A stretch of 64,000 nt of DNA from Bosea vaviloviae (GTDB taxonomy: Bacteria > Pseudomonadota > Alphaproteobacteria > Rhizobiales > Beijerinckiaceae): contig NZ_CP017147.1 in NCBI RefSeq assembly GCF_001741865.1, forward strand, positions 6,191,001 to 6,255,000, in the 5' to 3' direction. Made by a program: the position numbers and the translations under genes. Under the pieces are notes generated by a model, which worked only from the letters and a program-made list of their open reading frames with translations, ran no database searches and had not been told where the DNA came from. Positions 1 to 9,400 of the stretch are shown here, piece after piece. The stretch's first letter is position 1; each line of letters begins with the position of its first letter.

Positions 1-53
1 ATCCGGCACAAGCCCGCGCCAGGACGATCCAGCACAGCGGCGGGCAGGATCGG

Positions 54-1202
54 ATGAATCAGATCATCGCTTTGAAGGGCATTGTTCCGGGCGGCCTCAC
101 AGCCCATGCCGCACCCGCGCCGAGCCGCCCGCAAATCGCAGCCATCACGACCGAGATCCGCCTGCTCTCCGCCTGCGGCGAGATCCGGCAGGCCTGGACG
201 GAGCTCGCCGCGCGCGCGATCGAGCCCAATCTGTTCTTCGAACCGGATTTCGCGCTCGCGGCAGCGCAACACCTCATCGCCTTCCGCAACGTCGCGGTGC
301 TGCTCGCCTGGCAGGGCGCAGCCGGCACCCCGCAGCGACGCCTTCTTGGCCTGATCCCCTGCTTTCCGCGCAACCGGTTATTCGTGCCCGACGAGCTGAT
401 CGGGTTCTCCGACCCGCGCATCTTCAACGGCGCGCCATTGCTCGACGCCGCGCAGGCGCAAGCCGTCCTCGCGGCCATGCTAAGCCTGCGCCGGGGCTGG
501 GTGCTGGAGGGGCGCGGGCTCGTCCTGCGCCAGATCGACATGGCAAGCCCCCTGATCGCGCCGATCCGGCGCGCGGCCGAAGCGCTCAGGCTGAACACGA
601 CCCTGAGCCCTGCGAACCCGCCGATCCGGCCACGATACGGCGTGCCGACGCCCAACGACATCGAGGCGATGCAGCACGCCCTGGCGCGGCGCGGCAAACT
701 CGAACTGGTCGAGGCCAGATCGCGCACGGAACTGCGTGACGCGATCGAGATCCTGCTGGCGATGGAGGCTTCCGGCCCGAAAGGCCGCGCCGGCAAGGCG
801 GTCTTGCAAGACACTCGCGAGGTCGGCTTCCTGCGCGCCATGACGCGGGCGCTTGCCCGTTGCCGGCAATCCCGTGTCGCCCTGCTGACGCTGGACGGGC
901 GGCCGATCGCCGGTGCGCTGGTCATCGGGCGGGCAAAAGACGGTTGGCTCTACATGGCCGCGCGAGACGAGGGCGAAGCGCCCTTCTTCCCCGGGCAAGT
1001 CCTGCTCGCATTGATGCGGCAGGCGGCGCCGGACCGGACGATCCTGCAGCCGGTGCCGCCAGCCAGCGGGCCGGACGCCGTCGGTTTTGGCGAAATACGG
1101 CTCTCGCCCCGGGCCACAGGCAAGCCGCGCGATCTCGCCGGCCGGGCGCGCGCGGCGCTGCGGCGCGGCCTCAGGCTTCCGCCCGCAAGAGCCGCCGGAT
1201 GA
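54..1202 (+). CDS. GNAT-type acetyltransferase (BioF2-like domain)
   Basis: A 382-residue protein that fits the GNAT acetyltransferase_6 / CelD-like group. The N-terminal half resembles the usual leader of this family (a FEPDFALAAA stretch near residue 62), and the second half, roughly residues 200-330, carries the acyltransferase-like fold with a VALLTLDGRPIAGALVIG strand pair. Family members transfer acyl groups, some in polysaccharide export, but no substrate can be read here. The ATG has an AGGA ribosome site just upstream. Its 3' end overlaps the 3' end of the convergent acyl-CoA synthetase gene by 32 bases. No neighbouring polysaccharide genes are visible, so the role stays open. Confidence 0.75.
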   Translation: MNQIIALKGIVPGGLTAHAAPAPSRPQIAAITTEIRLLSACGEIRQAWTELAARAIEPNLFFEPDFALAAAQHLIAFRNVAVLLAWQGAAGTPQRRLLGLIPCFPRNRLFVPDELIGFSDPRIFNGAPLLDAAQAQAVLAAMLSLRRGWVLEGRGLVLRQIDMASPLIAPIRRAAEALRLNTTLSPANPPIRPRYGVPTPNDIEAMQHALARRGKLELVEARSRTELRDAIEILLAMEASGPKGRAGKAVLQDTREVGFLRAMTRALARCRQSRVALLTLDGRPIAGALVIGRAKDGWLYMAARDEGEAPFFPGQVLLALMRQAAPDRTILQPVPPASGPDAVGFGEIRLSPRATGKPRDLAGRARAALRRGLRLPPARAAG

Positions 1203-2790
1203 TCTTGCCGGTGGTGGTGAGCGGCAACTCATCGCGAAACGCGATCTCGCGCGGATATTCATGCGCGGAGAGCCGCTTGCGCACGAAGGCCTGAAGCTCG
1301 GCGGCGAGCGCCTCGGACGGCTCGCGGCCGGCTTTCAACACGATGAAGGCCTTGACGATCTCGGTCCTGAGCGCGTCAGGCTTGCCGACGACGGCCGCAA
1401 GCGACACCGCCTCATGCTTCAGCAGGCAATCCTCGATCTCGCCCGGCCCGATGCGATAGCCCGACGAGGTGATGACGTCGTCGTCGCGGCCGATGAAGCG
1501 GACATAGCCTTGCGCATCCTGAACGCCCTGATCGCCGGTCGTCATCCAGTCGCCGATGAATTTTTGCGCCGTCGCCTCGGGCCTGCGCCAATAACCCAGG
1601 AACATCACTGGATCAGGCCGACGCACGGCGATCTGGCCCTCCTCATCAGCCGCGCAGATGGAGCCGTCGGGACGGATGATGGCGACCTTATGGCCCGGCA
1701 CCGCCTTGCCGATGCTGCCCGGCCGGCTGACGCCGATCGCAGCGCAGGAGGCGAGCACGAGATTGCACTCGGTCTGGCCATAGGCCTCGTTGACGGTCAG
1801 CCCCAGCGCCTCGCGCCCCCAGGCCAGGGTCTCGGCGCCCAGCGCCTCCCCGGCCGAAGCGATCGTGCGCAGCTTGAGCGCGAAGCGCTCGCGCGGCCTG
1901 TCGACGCTGCGCAGCATCCTGAGCGCGGTCGGCGGCACGAAGGCGTTGCGAATGCCGAGATCGGCGATCAGGCGATAAGCCTCCTCCGGCTCGAAGCGCG
2001 TTACCGGCCGCGCCACGACGGCGACGCCGAAATGCAAGCTGGGCAGCAGCATGTTGAGCAAGCCGCCGGCCCAGGCCCAATCGGCCGGGGTCCAGGCAAG
2101 GTCGCCCGGTTGGGGCAGGAACTCATGCGGCATCTGCACACCCGGCAGATGGCCCGGCAGAACCCGATGGCCATGCAGCGCGCCCTTGGGATTGCCGGTG
2201 GTGCCGGAGGTGTAGATCATCAGGGCCGGGTCGTCTGGACCGGTATCGACGGCTGTGAAATCCGGGCTCGCCTGCGCCAGCAGGTTTCCCCAATCCTGCG
2301 CCGCGCCCCGCGCGCCGTCGGTCGAGATCACCAGGCCGAGTTCGGGCAGCGGCTCGGCGATCTGCCCGACCTTGGTGAGCCCGGCCGCATCCGTGATCAG
2401 GACCTTGGCGGCAGCATCGCCCAGCCGGTAGGCCAGCGCATCGACCCCGAACAAGGCTGCCAGCGGCACCGCGATGGCGCCGAGTTTGTAGGCGGCGAGA
2501 TGCGCGATCAGCACGCTGCGCCCCTGCGGCAGCAGGATCGCGATCCGGTCGCCCCGCTCGACACCGCGCGACCTTAGCGCATTGGCGAGCCGGTTCGACT
2601 GCTCGCGCAGATGCCCGAAGCTGACCGGGCTCACGCGCCAATCCTGCGAGACCTCGATGATCGCCGTGCGCTGCGGCTCGGCCTCCGCCCAGCGGTCGCA
2701 GATGTCGACGGCGATGTTGTAACGGGCGGGGATGCGCCAGCGGAAGGCCGCACGCAAGCCGTCATAATCGCGCAGATCGGGTAGGATCAA
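1171..2790 (-). CDS. AMP-dependent acyl-CoA synthetase/ligase
   Basis: A 539-residue ANL-superfamily ligase that activates a carboxylic acid as acyl-AMP and then acyl-CoA. The P-loop-like core motif YTSGTTGNPKGALHGHR, the YGQTECN motif, the TGD loop (DWMTTGDQG) and the C-terminal catalytic lysine motif LPLTTTGKIIRR are all present, so it should be active. The FRWRIPARYNIAVDICDRW start matches medium-chain/acetyl-CoA synthetase-like family members. The start codon appears to be TTG with no strong ribosome site. It lies downstream of an ABC importer on the same strand, separated by a palindromic repeat, so it may activate the imported acid; that link is inference. Substrate not determinable. 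Confidence 0.85.
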   Translation of the reverse strand: MILPDLRDYDGLRAAFRWRIPARYNIAVDICDRWAEAEPQRTAIIEVSQDWRVSPVSFGHLREQSNRLANALRSRGVERGDRIAILLPQGRSVLIAHLAAYKLGAIAVPLAALFGVDALAYRLGDAAAKVLITDAAGLTKVGQIAEPLPELGLVISTDGARGAAQDWGNLLAQASPDFTAVDTGPDDPALMIYTSGTTGNPKGALHGHRVLPGHLPGVQMPHEFLPQPGDLAWTPADWAWAGGLLNMLLPSLHFGVAVVARPVTRFEPEEAYRLIADLGIRNAFVPPTALRMLRSVDRPRERFALKLRTIASAGEALGAETLAWGREALGLTVNEAYGQTECNLVLASCAAIGVSRPGSIGKAVPGHKVAIIRPDGSICAADEEGQIAVRRPDPVMFLGYWRRPEATAQKFIGDWMTTGDQGVQDAQGYVRFIGRDDDVITSSGYRIGPGEIEDCLLKHEAVSLAAVVGKPDALRTEIVKAFIVLKAGREPSEALAAELQAFVRKRLSAHEYPREIAFRDELPLTTTGKIIRRLLRAEA

Positions 2791-2852
2791 AATTGGAGGT
2801 CCAGTTGAAAAAGCGCGGCACGATAGGCAGCACGATCGCGCCTGTCACCTAA

Positions 2853-2973
2853 CCGTCAATGCGAGCGCAGCGAAGCAAATCCAGGCCACCCGCTCGATGC
2901 CCCCTGGATTGCTTCGCGGAGCCTGTACTCGGGCTTGCCGAAGGCAAGACCCGGGTGCTCGCAATAACGAGGG
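2853..2973. repeat. Palindromic repeat family A, copy 1 (with extra hairpin)
   Basis: An inverted-repeat element. The left arm is GTCAATGCGAGCGCAGCGAA and the right arm begins CTGGATTGCTTCG. The right arm is interrupted by a nested hairpin (CTCGGGCTTGCC / GGCAAGACCCGGG) before it resumes as GCTCGCAATAACGAGG. Four more copies of the core lie at 3773, 34449, 36645 and 53348. It fills the gap between the acyl-CoA synthetase and permease genes. Confidence 0.85.
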
Positions 2974-2989
2974 GTCGGTCAGCAACCGC

Positions 2990-3760
2990 TCAGCCATTGC
3001 CCATCTGCGAGCGCTTGGCCCAGCCGGTCATGCGGCTCTCGACCACATCGACGATAGCGACCAGGAACACGCCGAGCACCGCGAGCACGATCAGCGCGGC
3101 GAAGATCAGCGGCACATTGAAATCGGCCGAGGCGCGCGTGATCAGATTGCCGAGGCCGAGATTCGAAGCGTTCTGCTCGCCGATCACCGAGCCGACATAG
3201 GCGAGCGTGATCGAGACCTTCAGCGCCCCGAACAGATAGGGCAGCGAGCGCGGGATGCCGACCTTGGTCATGATGTCGAGCCGGCTCGCGCCGAGCGCCT
3301 TCAGCACATCCTCGGTCTCGGGCTCGATCGTGGCGAGCCCCGTCGCGACATTGACCACGATCGGGAAGAACGAGATCACGAAGGCGGTCAGCACCGGCGG
3401 CAGCCAGCCGACGCCGAACCAGATCACCAGGATCGGCACGACCGCGACCTTCGGGATCGAGTTGAAGCCGACCAGAAGCGGGTTCAGCCCGGCATAGATC
3501 AGCTTCGACGAGCCGACGAGAAGCCCCAGCGCCAGCCCGAACACGATCGACAGGGCAAAGCCCAGCGACGTCATCCAGAGCGTGTGGAAGGCGTTGGTGT
3601 AGAGCGGCTTCTGGTACTGGACGAGCGCCGCCCAGACCGACGAGGGTGGCGGCAGGATGAAAGCCGAGATGGCGAAGACGCGGCAGGCAATCTCCCAGAT
3701 CGCGAAGAAGGCCAGCGTGAACAGATAGGGCGCGAGCCTGAGCCAGGTCGAGCGGGTCAT
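2990..3760 (-). CDS. ABC transporter permease (SsuC/TauC-type)
   Basis: A 256-residue inner-membrane permease of the nitrate/sulfonate/taurine/pyrimidine importer family, with about six hydrophobic segments. The cytoplasmic coupling loop reads EPETEDVLKALGASRLDIMTK, the EAA-type motif that contacts the ATPase. It is third in the unit binding protein, ATPase, permease (transcribed right to left). A family A repeat separates it from the ATPase gene. The last stretch (MTGWAKRSQMGNG) is an ordinary short cytoplasmic tail. The transported compound is unknown; family members carry sulfonates, nitrate or thiamine-pyrimidine precursors. Confidence 0.9.
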   Translation of the reverse strand: MTRSTWLRLAPYLFTLAFFAIWEIACRVFAISAFILPPPSSVWAALVQYQKPLYTNAFHTLWMTSLGFALSIVFGLALGLLVGSSKLIYAGLNPLLVGFNSIPKVAVVPILVIWFGVGWLPPVLTAFVISFFPIVVNVATGLATIEPETEDVLKALGASRLDIMTKVGIPRSLPYLFGALKVSITLAYVGSVIGEQNASNLGLGNLITRASADFNVPLIFAALIVLAVLGVFLVAIVDVVESRMTGWAKRSQMGNG

Positions 3761-3772
3761 GCAGATGCTTCC

Positions 3773-3855
3773 CCGTCATTGCGAGCGCAGCGAAGCAATC
3801 CAGGGGGACGTCGAGCAAGCCCTTCTGGATTGCTTCGCTTCGCTCGCAATGACGG
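3773..3855. repeat. Palindromic repeat family A, copy 2
   Basis: A near-perfect inverted repeat: CCGTCATTGCGAGCGCAGCG at the left and CTTCGCTCGCAATGACGG at the right, with inner arms AAGCAATCCAG / CTGGATTGCTT. It is located inside the ABC importer operon between the ATPase and permease genes, so it would be transcribed as a large hairpin. Confidence 0.92.
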
Positions 3856-3869
3856 AATGGCTTGACCAG

Positions 3870-4658
3870 TCACGCCGCTGCCCTCGCCTCGCGGATATGG
3901 CCGCGCAGTTCCTGCACGATCCCGGCGAAGTCCGGCGTGTAGGTGATGTCGAGGTCGCGCGGGCGGGCAAAGCCGATCTCGCGCTCGGCGATGATCCGGC
4001 CCGGCCGCGCCGACATGCAGAACACCCTGTCGGCCAGGAACACCGCCTCGCGCAGGTCATGCGTGACCAGGATCACCGTGACGCCGCGCTGCGCGTGCAG
4101 ATCGCGGATCACGCACCAGAGCTCCTCGCGGGTGAAGGCGTCGAGCGCCCCGAACGGCTCGTCCAGCATCAAGAGCTTCGGCTCATGGATCAGCGAGCGG
4201 CAGAGCGAGGCGCGCTGCTGCATGCCGCCCGAGAGCTGCCAGGGGAATTTGGAGCCCATGCCCTTGAGGCCGACCGTCTCCAGCAGCATCTCGGCGCGAG
4301 CGACGTATTCGGCCTTGTTGGCGCGCAGACGAGAGCGGTGCGGCTGGACGATCTCAAGCGGCAGCAGCAGGTTCTCCAGCGTCGTGCGCCAGGGCAGCAT
4401 CACCGGGTTCTGGAAGGCCATGCCGGTGATCTTGATCGGCTCGACAACCTCCTTGCCGGCGACGATCACCGCGCCGGATTTCGGCCGCTGCAAGCCGGTG
4501 GCGAGCTTCATCAGCGTCGACTTGCCGCAACCCGATGGTCCCACGATCGCGGCGAACTCGCCTTCCCTGACCCTGAGCGACAGCCCTTCGACGGCGGGTG
4601 CGCCCACGCCGCCGCCATAGACATGGGTGACATCGTGGAGCTCGACGAAAGCGCTCAG
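3870..4658 (-). CDS. ABC transporter ATP-binding protein (SsuB/TauB-type)
   Basis: The ATPase of the NMT1-type importer, 262 residues from the proposed start. Walker A is GPSGCGKSTLMK, the signature is LSGGMQQRASLCRSL, Walker B is LLMLDEPFGALD and the switch histidine is in LVTHDLREAV. The reading frame runs open another 51 codons upstream through the binding-protein gene, but family homology begins only at FVELHDVTHVYGG. The only start near there is a CTG that overlaps the TGA stop of the binding-protein gene by four bases (CTGA, like the usual ATGA coupling). No ATG, GTG or TTG fits, so a CTG start is likely. It powers import with the permease downstream. Confidence 0.9.
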   Translation of the reverse strand: MSAFVELHDVTHVYGGGVGAPAVEGLSLRVREGEFAAIVGPSGCGKSTLMKLATGLQRPKSGAVIVAGKEVVEPIKITGMAFQNPVMLPWRTTLENLLLPLEIVQPHRSRLRANKAEYVARAEMLLETVGLKGMGSKFPWQLSGGMQQRASLCRSLIHEPKLLMLDEPFGALDAFTREELWCVIRDLHAQRGVTVILVTHDLREAVFLADRVFCMSARPGRIIAEREIGFARPRDLDITYTPDFAGIVQELRGHIREARAAA

Positions 4659-5719
4659 AACACACGCTCCACCGAAGCTGGCAGGAAGCTGTCCACGAAG
4701 GCATCGCCCGCCTTCGCCTTGTCCTTGAAGGTGAAAGTCAGGCCGATCTGCTCGACGGCGCGCTCCCAGCGGGCCTTGTCGATGCCGCCAAACCCATTCG
4801 CCTTGACCCAAGGCGTCACCACATTCTGCTCCAGCGTCATCTTGAGACGCTCGAGCTCGACCTCGACCTTGGCGACGTCGTTGCGCTTGATCACCAGTTG
4901 CGCCCCGAGATCGGGATTGGCGAGCGTCTCCTTGACGCTCCTAGTGATGGCCCGCAGCAGACCGCGCACGGCTTCCGGCTTCTCGGCCATGAACTTGGGC
5001 GAGACCATGATGGCATTGCCATAGAGCTCGACGCCGTAATCGGCCATCAGCATGACGACGATGTCGTCGACCGGCACGCCGCGCGATTTCAGGTTGATAT
5101 AGGAGGAGTTGGCGAAGCCGAACACGGCGTCGACCTCGCCCGAGGCCAGCATCGGCTCGCGCACGGGGAAGCCGACATTCTCCAGCCGCATCTTGCTGTC
5201 GTCGAGCTTGTTGACGGTCTTGAAGATCGGCCATTGCGCGAAGGCGGCGTCGGCCGCCGGAGCGCCGAACTTCTTGCCCTCCAGGCTCTTCACATCGGCC
5301 GTGACGCCGCGGCTCTTGCGGCCGACGATCGAGAAGGGCGGCCTGTCATAGACCATCATGACGGCTTTGAGATCGACCGATGGATTCTCGTCGCGGAAAC
5401 GGATCAGCGAGTTCACATCGCCAAACCCAGCATCATAGGTGCCGGACGCCACGCGCGGGATTGCCTCGCGTGAGCCATTGCCGGTGTCGATCGTGACGTC
5501 GAGCCCCTCGGCTTTGAAATAACCCTTCTCCTGCGCCATCAGGAACAGCGCCGCCGGCCCCTCAAAACGCCAGTCCAGCGTGAAGCGCACCGCCGTCTGG
5601 GCATTCGCGCCATGCAACCCGGCAAGGAAGGCTGTCGTGACGAGCGCGCCGGCAGCCGCCAGGCGGGCGAACCGCCGCAGCGGCAGCGATCCGGCGGCAG
5701 CGTGCAGAACCTTGAACAT
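4655..5719 (-). CDS. ABC transporter substrate-binding protein (NMT1/THI5-like)
   Basis: A 354-residue periplasmic binding protein, first gene of the importer. Residues 1-40 form a Sec-type signal peptide (twin basic stretch, hydrophobic core, cleavage after ANA-Q). The mature start TLDWRFEGPAALFLMAQEKGYFKAEGLDV is the classic NMT1/SsuA opening, of which only the first part is diagnostic: a ligand-cleft lobe followed by a TYDAGFGDV segment. The fold binds pyrimidine precursors, sulfonates, nitrate or riboflavin-like ligands in relatives; the residues visible here do not decide which. The stop codon overlaps the ATPase start. No riboswitch was seen upstream in 5720-5896. Confidence 0.9.
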   Translation of the reverse strand: MFKVLHAAAGSLPLRRFARLAAAGALVTTAFLAGLHGANAQTAVRFTLDWRFEGPAALFLMAQEKGYFKAEGLDVTIDTGNGSREAIPRVASGTYDAGFGDVNSLIRFRDENPSVDLKAVMMVYDRPPFSIVGRKSRGVTADVKSLEGKKFGAPAADAAFAQWPIFKTVNKLDDSKMRLENVGFPVREPMLASGEVDAVFGFANSSYINLKSRGVPVDDIVVMLMADYGVELYGNAIMVSPKFMAEKPEAVRGLLRAITRSVKETLANPDLGAQLVIKRNDVAKVEVELERLKMTLEQNVVTPWVKANGFGGIDKARWERAVEQIGLTFTFKDKAKAGDAFVDSFLPASVERVF

Positions 5720-5896
5720 CGTGATCTCCGAAGGGGCGAGATTGAAGTCTTGATTTCAGGACCGTCCAGCAAGGGCCGTGCCGGTCGCAATTGTTTCAGA
5801 CTGGAGGAGCAGTGCGGCAGGTCAAGCGCTAAGCGTCATCTCGGCAGGCACATTGTACCAATAAAGAGCCATCCGTACGCCGCCGGCGCAATGATC

Positions 5897-6352
5897 TCAC
5901 AAGGGCAGCGCCCCATCGGTCTTGACCTCTTCCATCACCGCATAGGTGCGCGTCTCGCGTACCGCCGGCAGCGCCAGCAGAACCTCGCCGAGAAAGCGGC
6001 GATAGGCATTCATGTCGGCGACGCGCGTCTTGACCAGATAGTCGAAGCCGCCCGCGACCATGTGGCACTCCAGCACCTCGGGTGCACGCTTCACGGCGGC
6101 TGCGAAGCGCTCAAACGCATCGGGCGTCGTCTTGTCGAGATAGACCTCGACGAAGACCAGCAGGTTGAGCCCGAGCTTCAGCGGATCGAGCGTCGCGCGA
6201 TAACCGGTGATGTAGCCCTCGCGCGACAGGCGCTTGAGCCGTTCGCCCACCGCCGTCGGCGAGAGGCCGACCTTTTCGGCCAGCTCGACGCCGGCAATGC
6301 GGCCATCGGATTGCAGGAGGGAGAGGATACGACGGTCGGTGCGATCCAGCAC
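5897..6352 (-). CDS. putR: Lrp/AsnC-family regulator, probable PutR
   Basis: A 151-residue Lrp/AsnC regulator. Residues 1-60 carry the helix-turn-helix (LDRTDRRILSLLQSDGRI, then SPTAVGERLKRLSREGYI), and residues 65-145 form the RAM ligand-binding domain with the typical VLECHMVAGGFDYLVKTRV strand. It is divergent from putA with a 131-base shared upstream region. In alphaproteobacteria such as Agrobacterium and Rhodobacter an Lrp-type PutR activates putA in response to proline, which fits here because this PutA lacks its own DNA-binding domain. Function assigned from family and position. Confidence 0.85.
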   Translation of the reverse strand: MLDRTDRRILSLLQSDGRIAGVELAEKVGLSPTAVGERLKRLSREGYITGYRATLDPLKLGLNLLVFVEVYLDKTTPDAFERFAAAVKRAPEVLECHMVAGGFDYLVKTRVADMNAYRRFLGEVLLALPAVRETRTYAVMEEVKTDGALPL

Positions 6353-6483
6353 GGGATTATTCTCTATAACAGAAGCTATGAGCCAATATTAATACGGATA
6401 ATACCGGAAAATAGCCAATTGATATGCGGCCCAAGAGGCCCGATCCTTCAGATCATCCCGCCTCGCTCATCTGGAGCCGTTTC
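6353..6483. promoter_or_regulatory. putR-putA divergent control region
   Basis: A 131-base AT-richer stretch between the divergent genes. It contains GATAAT at 6397-6402 as a possible -10 for putA and alternating AT tracts (CAATATTAATACGG) of the kind Lrp proteins bind. GGAG at 6473-6476 is the ribosome site that decides the putA start at 6484. The operator is not defined. Confidence 0.45.
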
Positions 6484-9400
6484 ATGGCCACCGCCGCCCC
6501 GCGTTTCGTCGAAGCGCCAGCCCTGTCCGCTTTCCGCGTTCCCTATGCGGAAGACGATGGCGCGACCGCCGCGACGCTGCTGACTGGGGCCCGGCGCGAG
6601 CCTGCCGCCAAGGCACGCATCGACGCTCGCGCCACCGAACTGATCGAGGCGATCCGCACCCGCAAGGTCGGATTGGGCGGCATCGAGGAGTTGCTGCGCG
6701 AATATTCGCTTTCGACCAAGGAGGGGCTGGCCCTGATGGTGCTGGCAGAGGCGCTGCTGCGTGTGCCCGACGCGGCGACCGCCGACCGGCTGATCGAGGA
6801 CAAGCTCGGCCAGGGCGACTTCGCCAATCACGAGTCGAAATCGGACGCCTTCCTGGTCTCGGCTTCGGCCTGGGCGCTCGGTATCACCGCGCGCGTCATC
6901 CAGCCCGGCGAAACGCCGACGGGTATTATCGGCAGCCTCGCCAAGCGCCTCGGCGTGCCGACGGTGCGCACCGCGACGCGTCAGGCCATGCGTGTGATGG
7001 GCAACCATTTCGTGCTCGGCCAGACCATCGAGGAGGCGCTGAAGCGCGCCGGTTCCAAGACCGGCAAGCTCTATCGCTATTCCTTCGACATGCTGGGCGA
7101 AGGCGCACGCACGCAAGCCGACGCCGACCGTTACCTCGCCTCCTACAGCGCCGCGATCGACGCCATCGGCCGCTCCGCCGGCAATGAGCCGCTGCCGAAC
7201 CGGCCGGGCATCTCGGTCAAGCTCTCGGCGCTGCATCCGCGCTATGACGCGACCAATCACGAGCGCGTGCTGGCCGAGCTGACGCCCAAGGTGATCAAGC
7301 TCGCGCAGCAGGCCAAATCCTACGATCTCAACTTCACCATCGATGCCGAGGAGGCCGACCGGCTCGAACTCTCGCTCGACGTCATCGACGCCGTGGTGGC
7401 CGATGCCTCGCTCGCCGGCTGGGACGGCTTCGGCCTCGCCATCCAGGCCTATCAGAAGCGTGCCTCGGCCGTGATCGACCATATCGCGGCGCTGGCCGAG
7501 GCCCATGGCCGTCGCATGATGGTGCGCCTCGTCAAGGGCGCCTATTGGGACACCGAGTTGAAGCGCGCCCAGGAGCGCGGTCTCGCCGACTATCCCGTCT
7601 TCACCCGCAAGGCGATGACCGACCTGAATTACGAAGCCTGCGCCGCGCAGTTGCTGCGCCTGCGGCCGCGCATCATCCCGCAATTCGCGACGCATAACGC
7701 GCTGACGGTCGCGAGCGTCGCCGAGATGGCAGGTGACGCCGAGAATTTTGAGTTCCAGCGCCTGCACGGCATGGGCGAGGCGCTTTATGAGAAGCTGCTG
7801 GCGGACAAGGCGGGCTATGCCTGCCGCACCTACGCCCCGGTCGGCGGCCATCAGGATCTGCTCGCTTATCTCGTGCGCCGCCTGCTCGAGAACGGCGCCA
7901 ACTCCTCCTTCGTCAGCGTCTCCGGCGACCCTGACGTGCCTGTCGCGCAATTGCTGGTGCCGCCCGCCGACCTGATCGGCAATGCGGGCGCCGCCCGGCA
8001 TCGCCGCATCCCATTGCCGGCCGACCTCTACGGCCCGTCGCGGAAGAACTCGGCCGGCGTGGAGCTCGGCCATGCCGAGAGCCTGGACGCCCTGCTCGCC
8101 GAGATCGCGGCAGCCACCGCCAAGCCCTTCCCGGACGCCAGCCCGATCATCGACGGCAAGGCTGTGGGCGGTACACCCCGCCCGGTTCTCTCCCCCATTG
8201 ACGGCAAGGCAATCGGCACCGTCGCGGAAGCCGACGCCGCCTTGGCCGGCCGCGCCATGCTCGCCGCCAAGGCCGGCTTCGATGACTGGAACCGCACGCC
8301 CGCCCGCACACGCGCCGCAGCTTTGCGCAAGGCCGCCGACCTGATGGAGGCAAAGCGCGGCCTGCTGCTCGCCTTGCTCCAGGCCGAGGCCGGCAAGACG
8401 CTGGACGACGCCATCTCCGAGGTTCGCGAGGCGGTCGATTTCTGCCGCTATTATGCCGCCGAGGCCGAGGCCAAATTCGCCATGCCGACCGCCCTCCCCG
8501 GCCCGACCGGCGAGGAGAACCGCCTGATCCTGCGCGGGCGCGGCCCGTTCCTGTGCATCGCGCCGTGGAACTTCCCGCTCGCCATCTTCGCCGGGCAAGT
8601 CGCCGCCGCGCTCGTCGCCGGCAACAGCGTCGTCGCCAAGCCCGCCCCGCAGACACCCCTGATCGCCACTGTGACCGTGCGCCTGCTGCACGAGGCCGGC
8701 GTGCCTGTTTCGGCTTTGCACCTGACCCCTGGCGACGGCGCGCTCGGCGCGGCGCTGGTCGCGCATCCCGCGGTGGCCGGTGTCGCCTTCACCGGCTCGA
8801 CCGCCACCGCCCGCGCCATCAACCGCGCGCTTGCCGCCAAGGACGGGCCGATCGTCCCGCTCATCGCCGAGACCGGTGGGCTCAACGCCATGATCGTCGA
8901 TGCGACGGCACTGGCCGAGCAGGTTGCCGACGACGTCGTGATGTCGGCCTTCCGTTCTGCCGGCCAGCGCTGCTCGGCCCTGCGCCTGCTCGTGGTGCAG
9001 GAGGACGTCGCCGACAAGATGGTCGAGATGATCACCGGCGCCGGCGGCGAATTGAAGCTCGGCGATCCGCGCCGGATCGAGACCCATATCGGCCCGGTCA
9101 TCGACGCCGCTGCCAAGCAGCGGCTCGATAGCCATGTCGAGGCGATGCGCAAGCTCGGCCGCATCGTCTGGGCCGGCGACGCGCCCGCGCTGGGCGGCAC
9201 TTTCGTCGCCCCCCATGTCGTCGCGCTGAACAGCATCGCGGAGCTCGATCGCGAGCATTTCGGCCCAATCCTGCATGTCGTGCGCTGGAAATCGGGTCAG
9301 CTCGACAAGGTCATCGAAGCGATCGAGGCGACCGGCTACGGCCTGACGCTGGGCGTGCATTCACGCATCGAAACCACCGTCGAGGAGGTCGTCAGCCGCC

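Noticed and set aside
1087..2577. 496-codon open frame antisense to the acyl-CoA synthetase
   Set aside because: Sense strand has all ligase motifs; the antisense frame is a composition artefact.
6448..9360. 970-codon open frame antisense to putA
   Set aside because: It mirrors the whole putA gene, shows low-complexity Gly/Arg/Asp composition and no domain. In GC-rich DNA such frames are expected opposite real genes.
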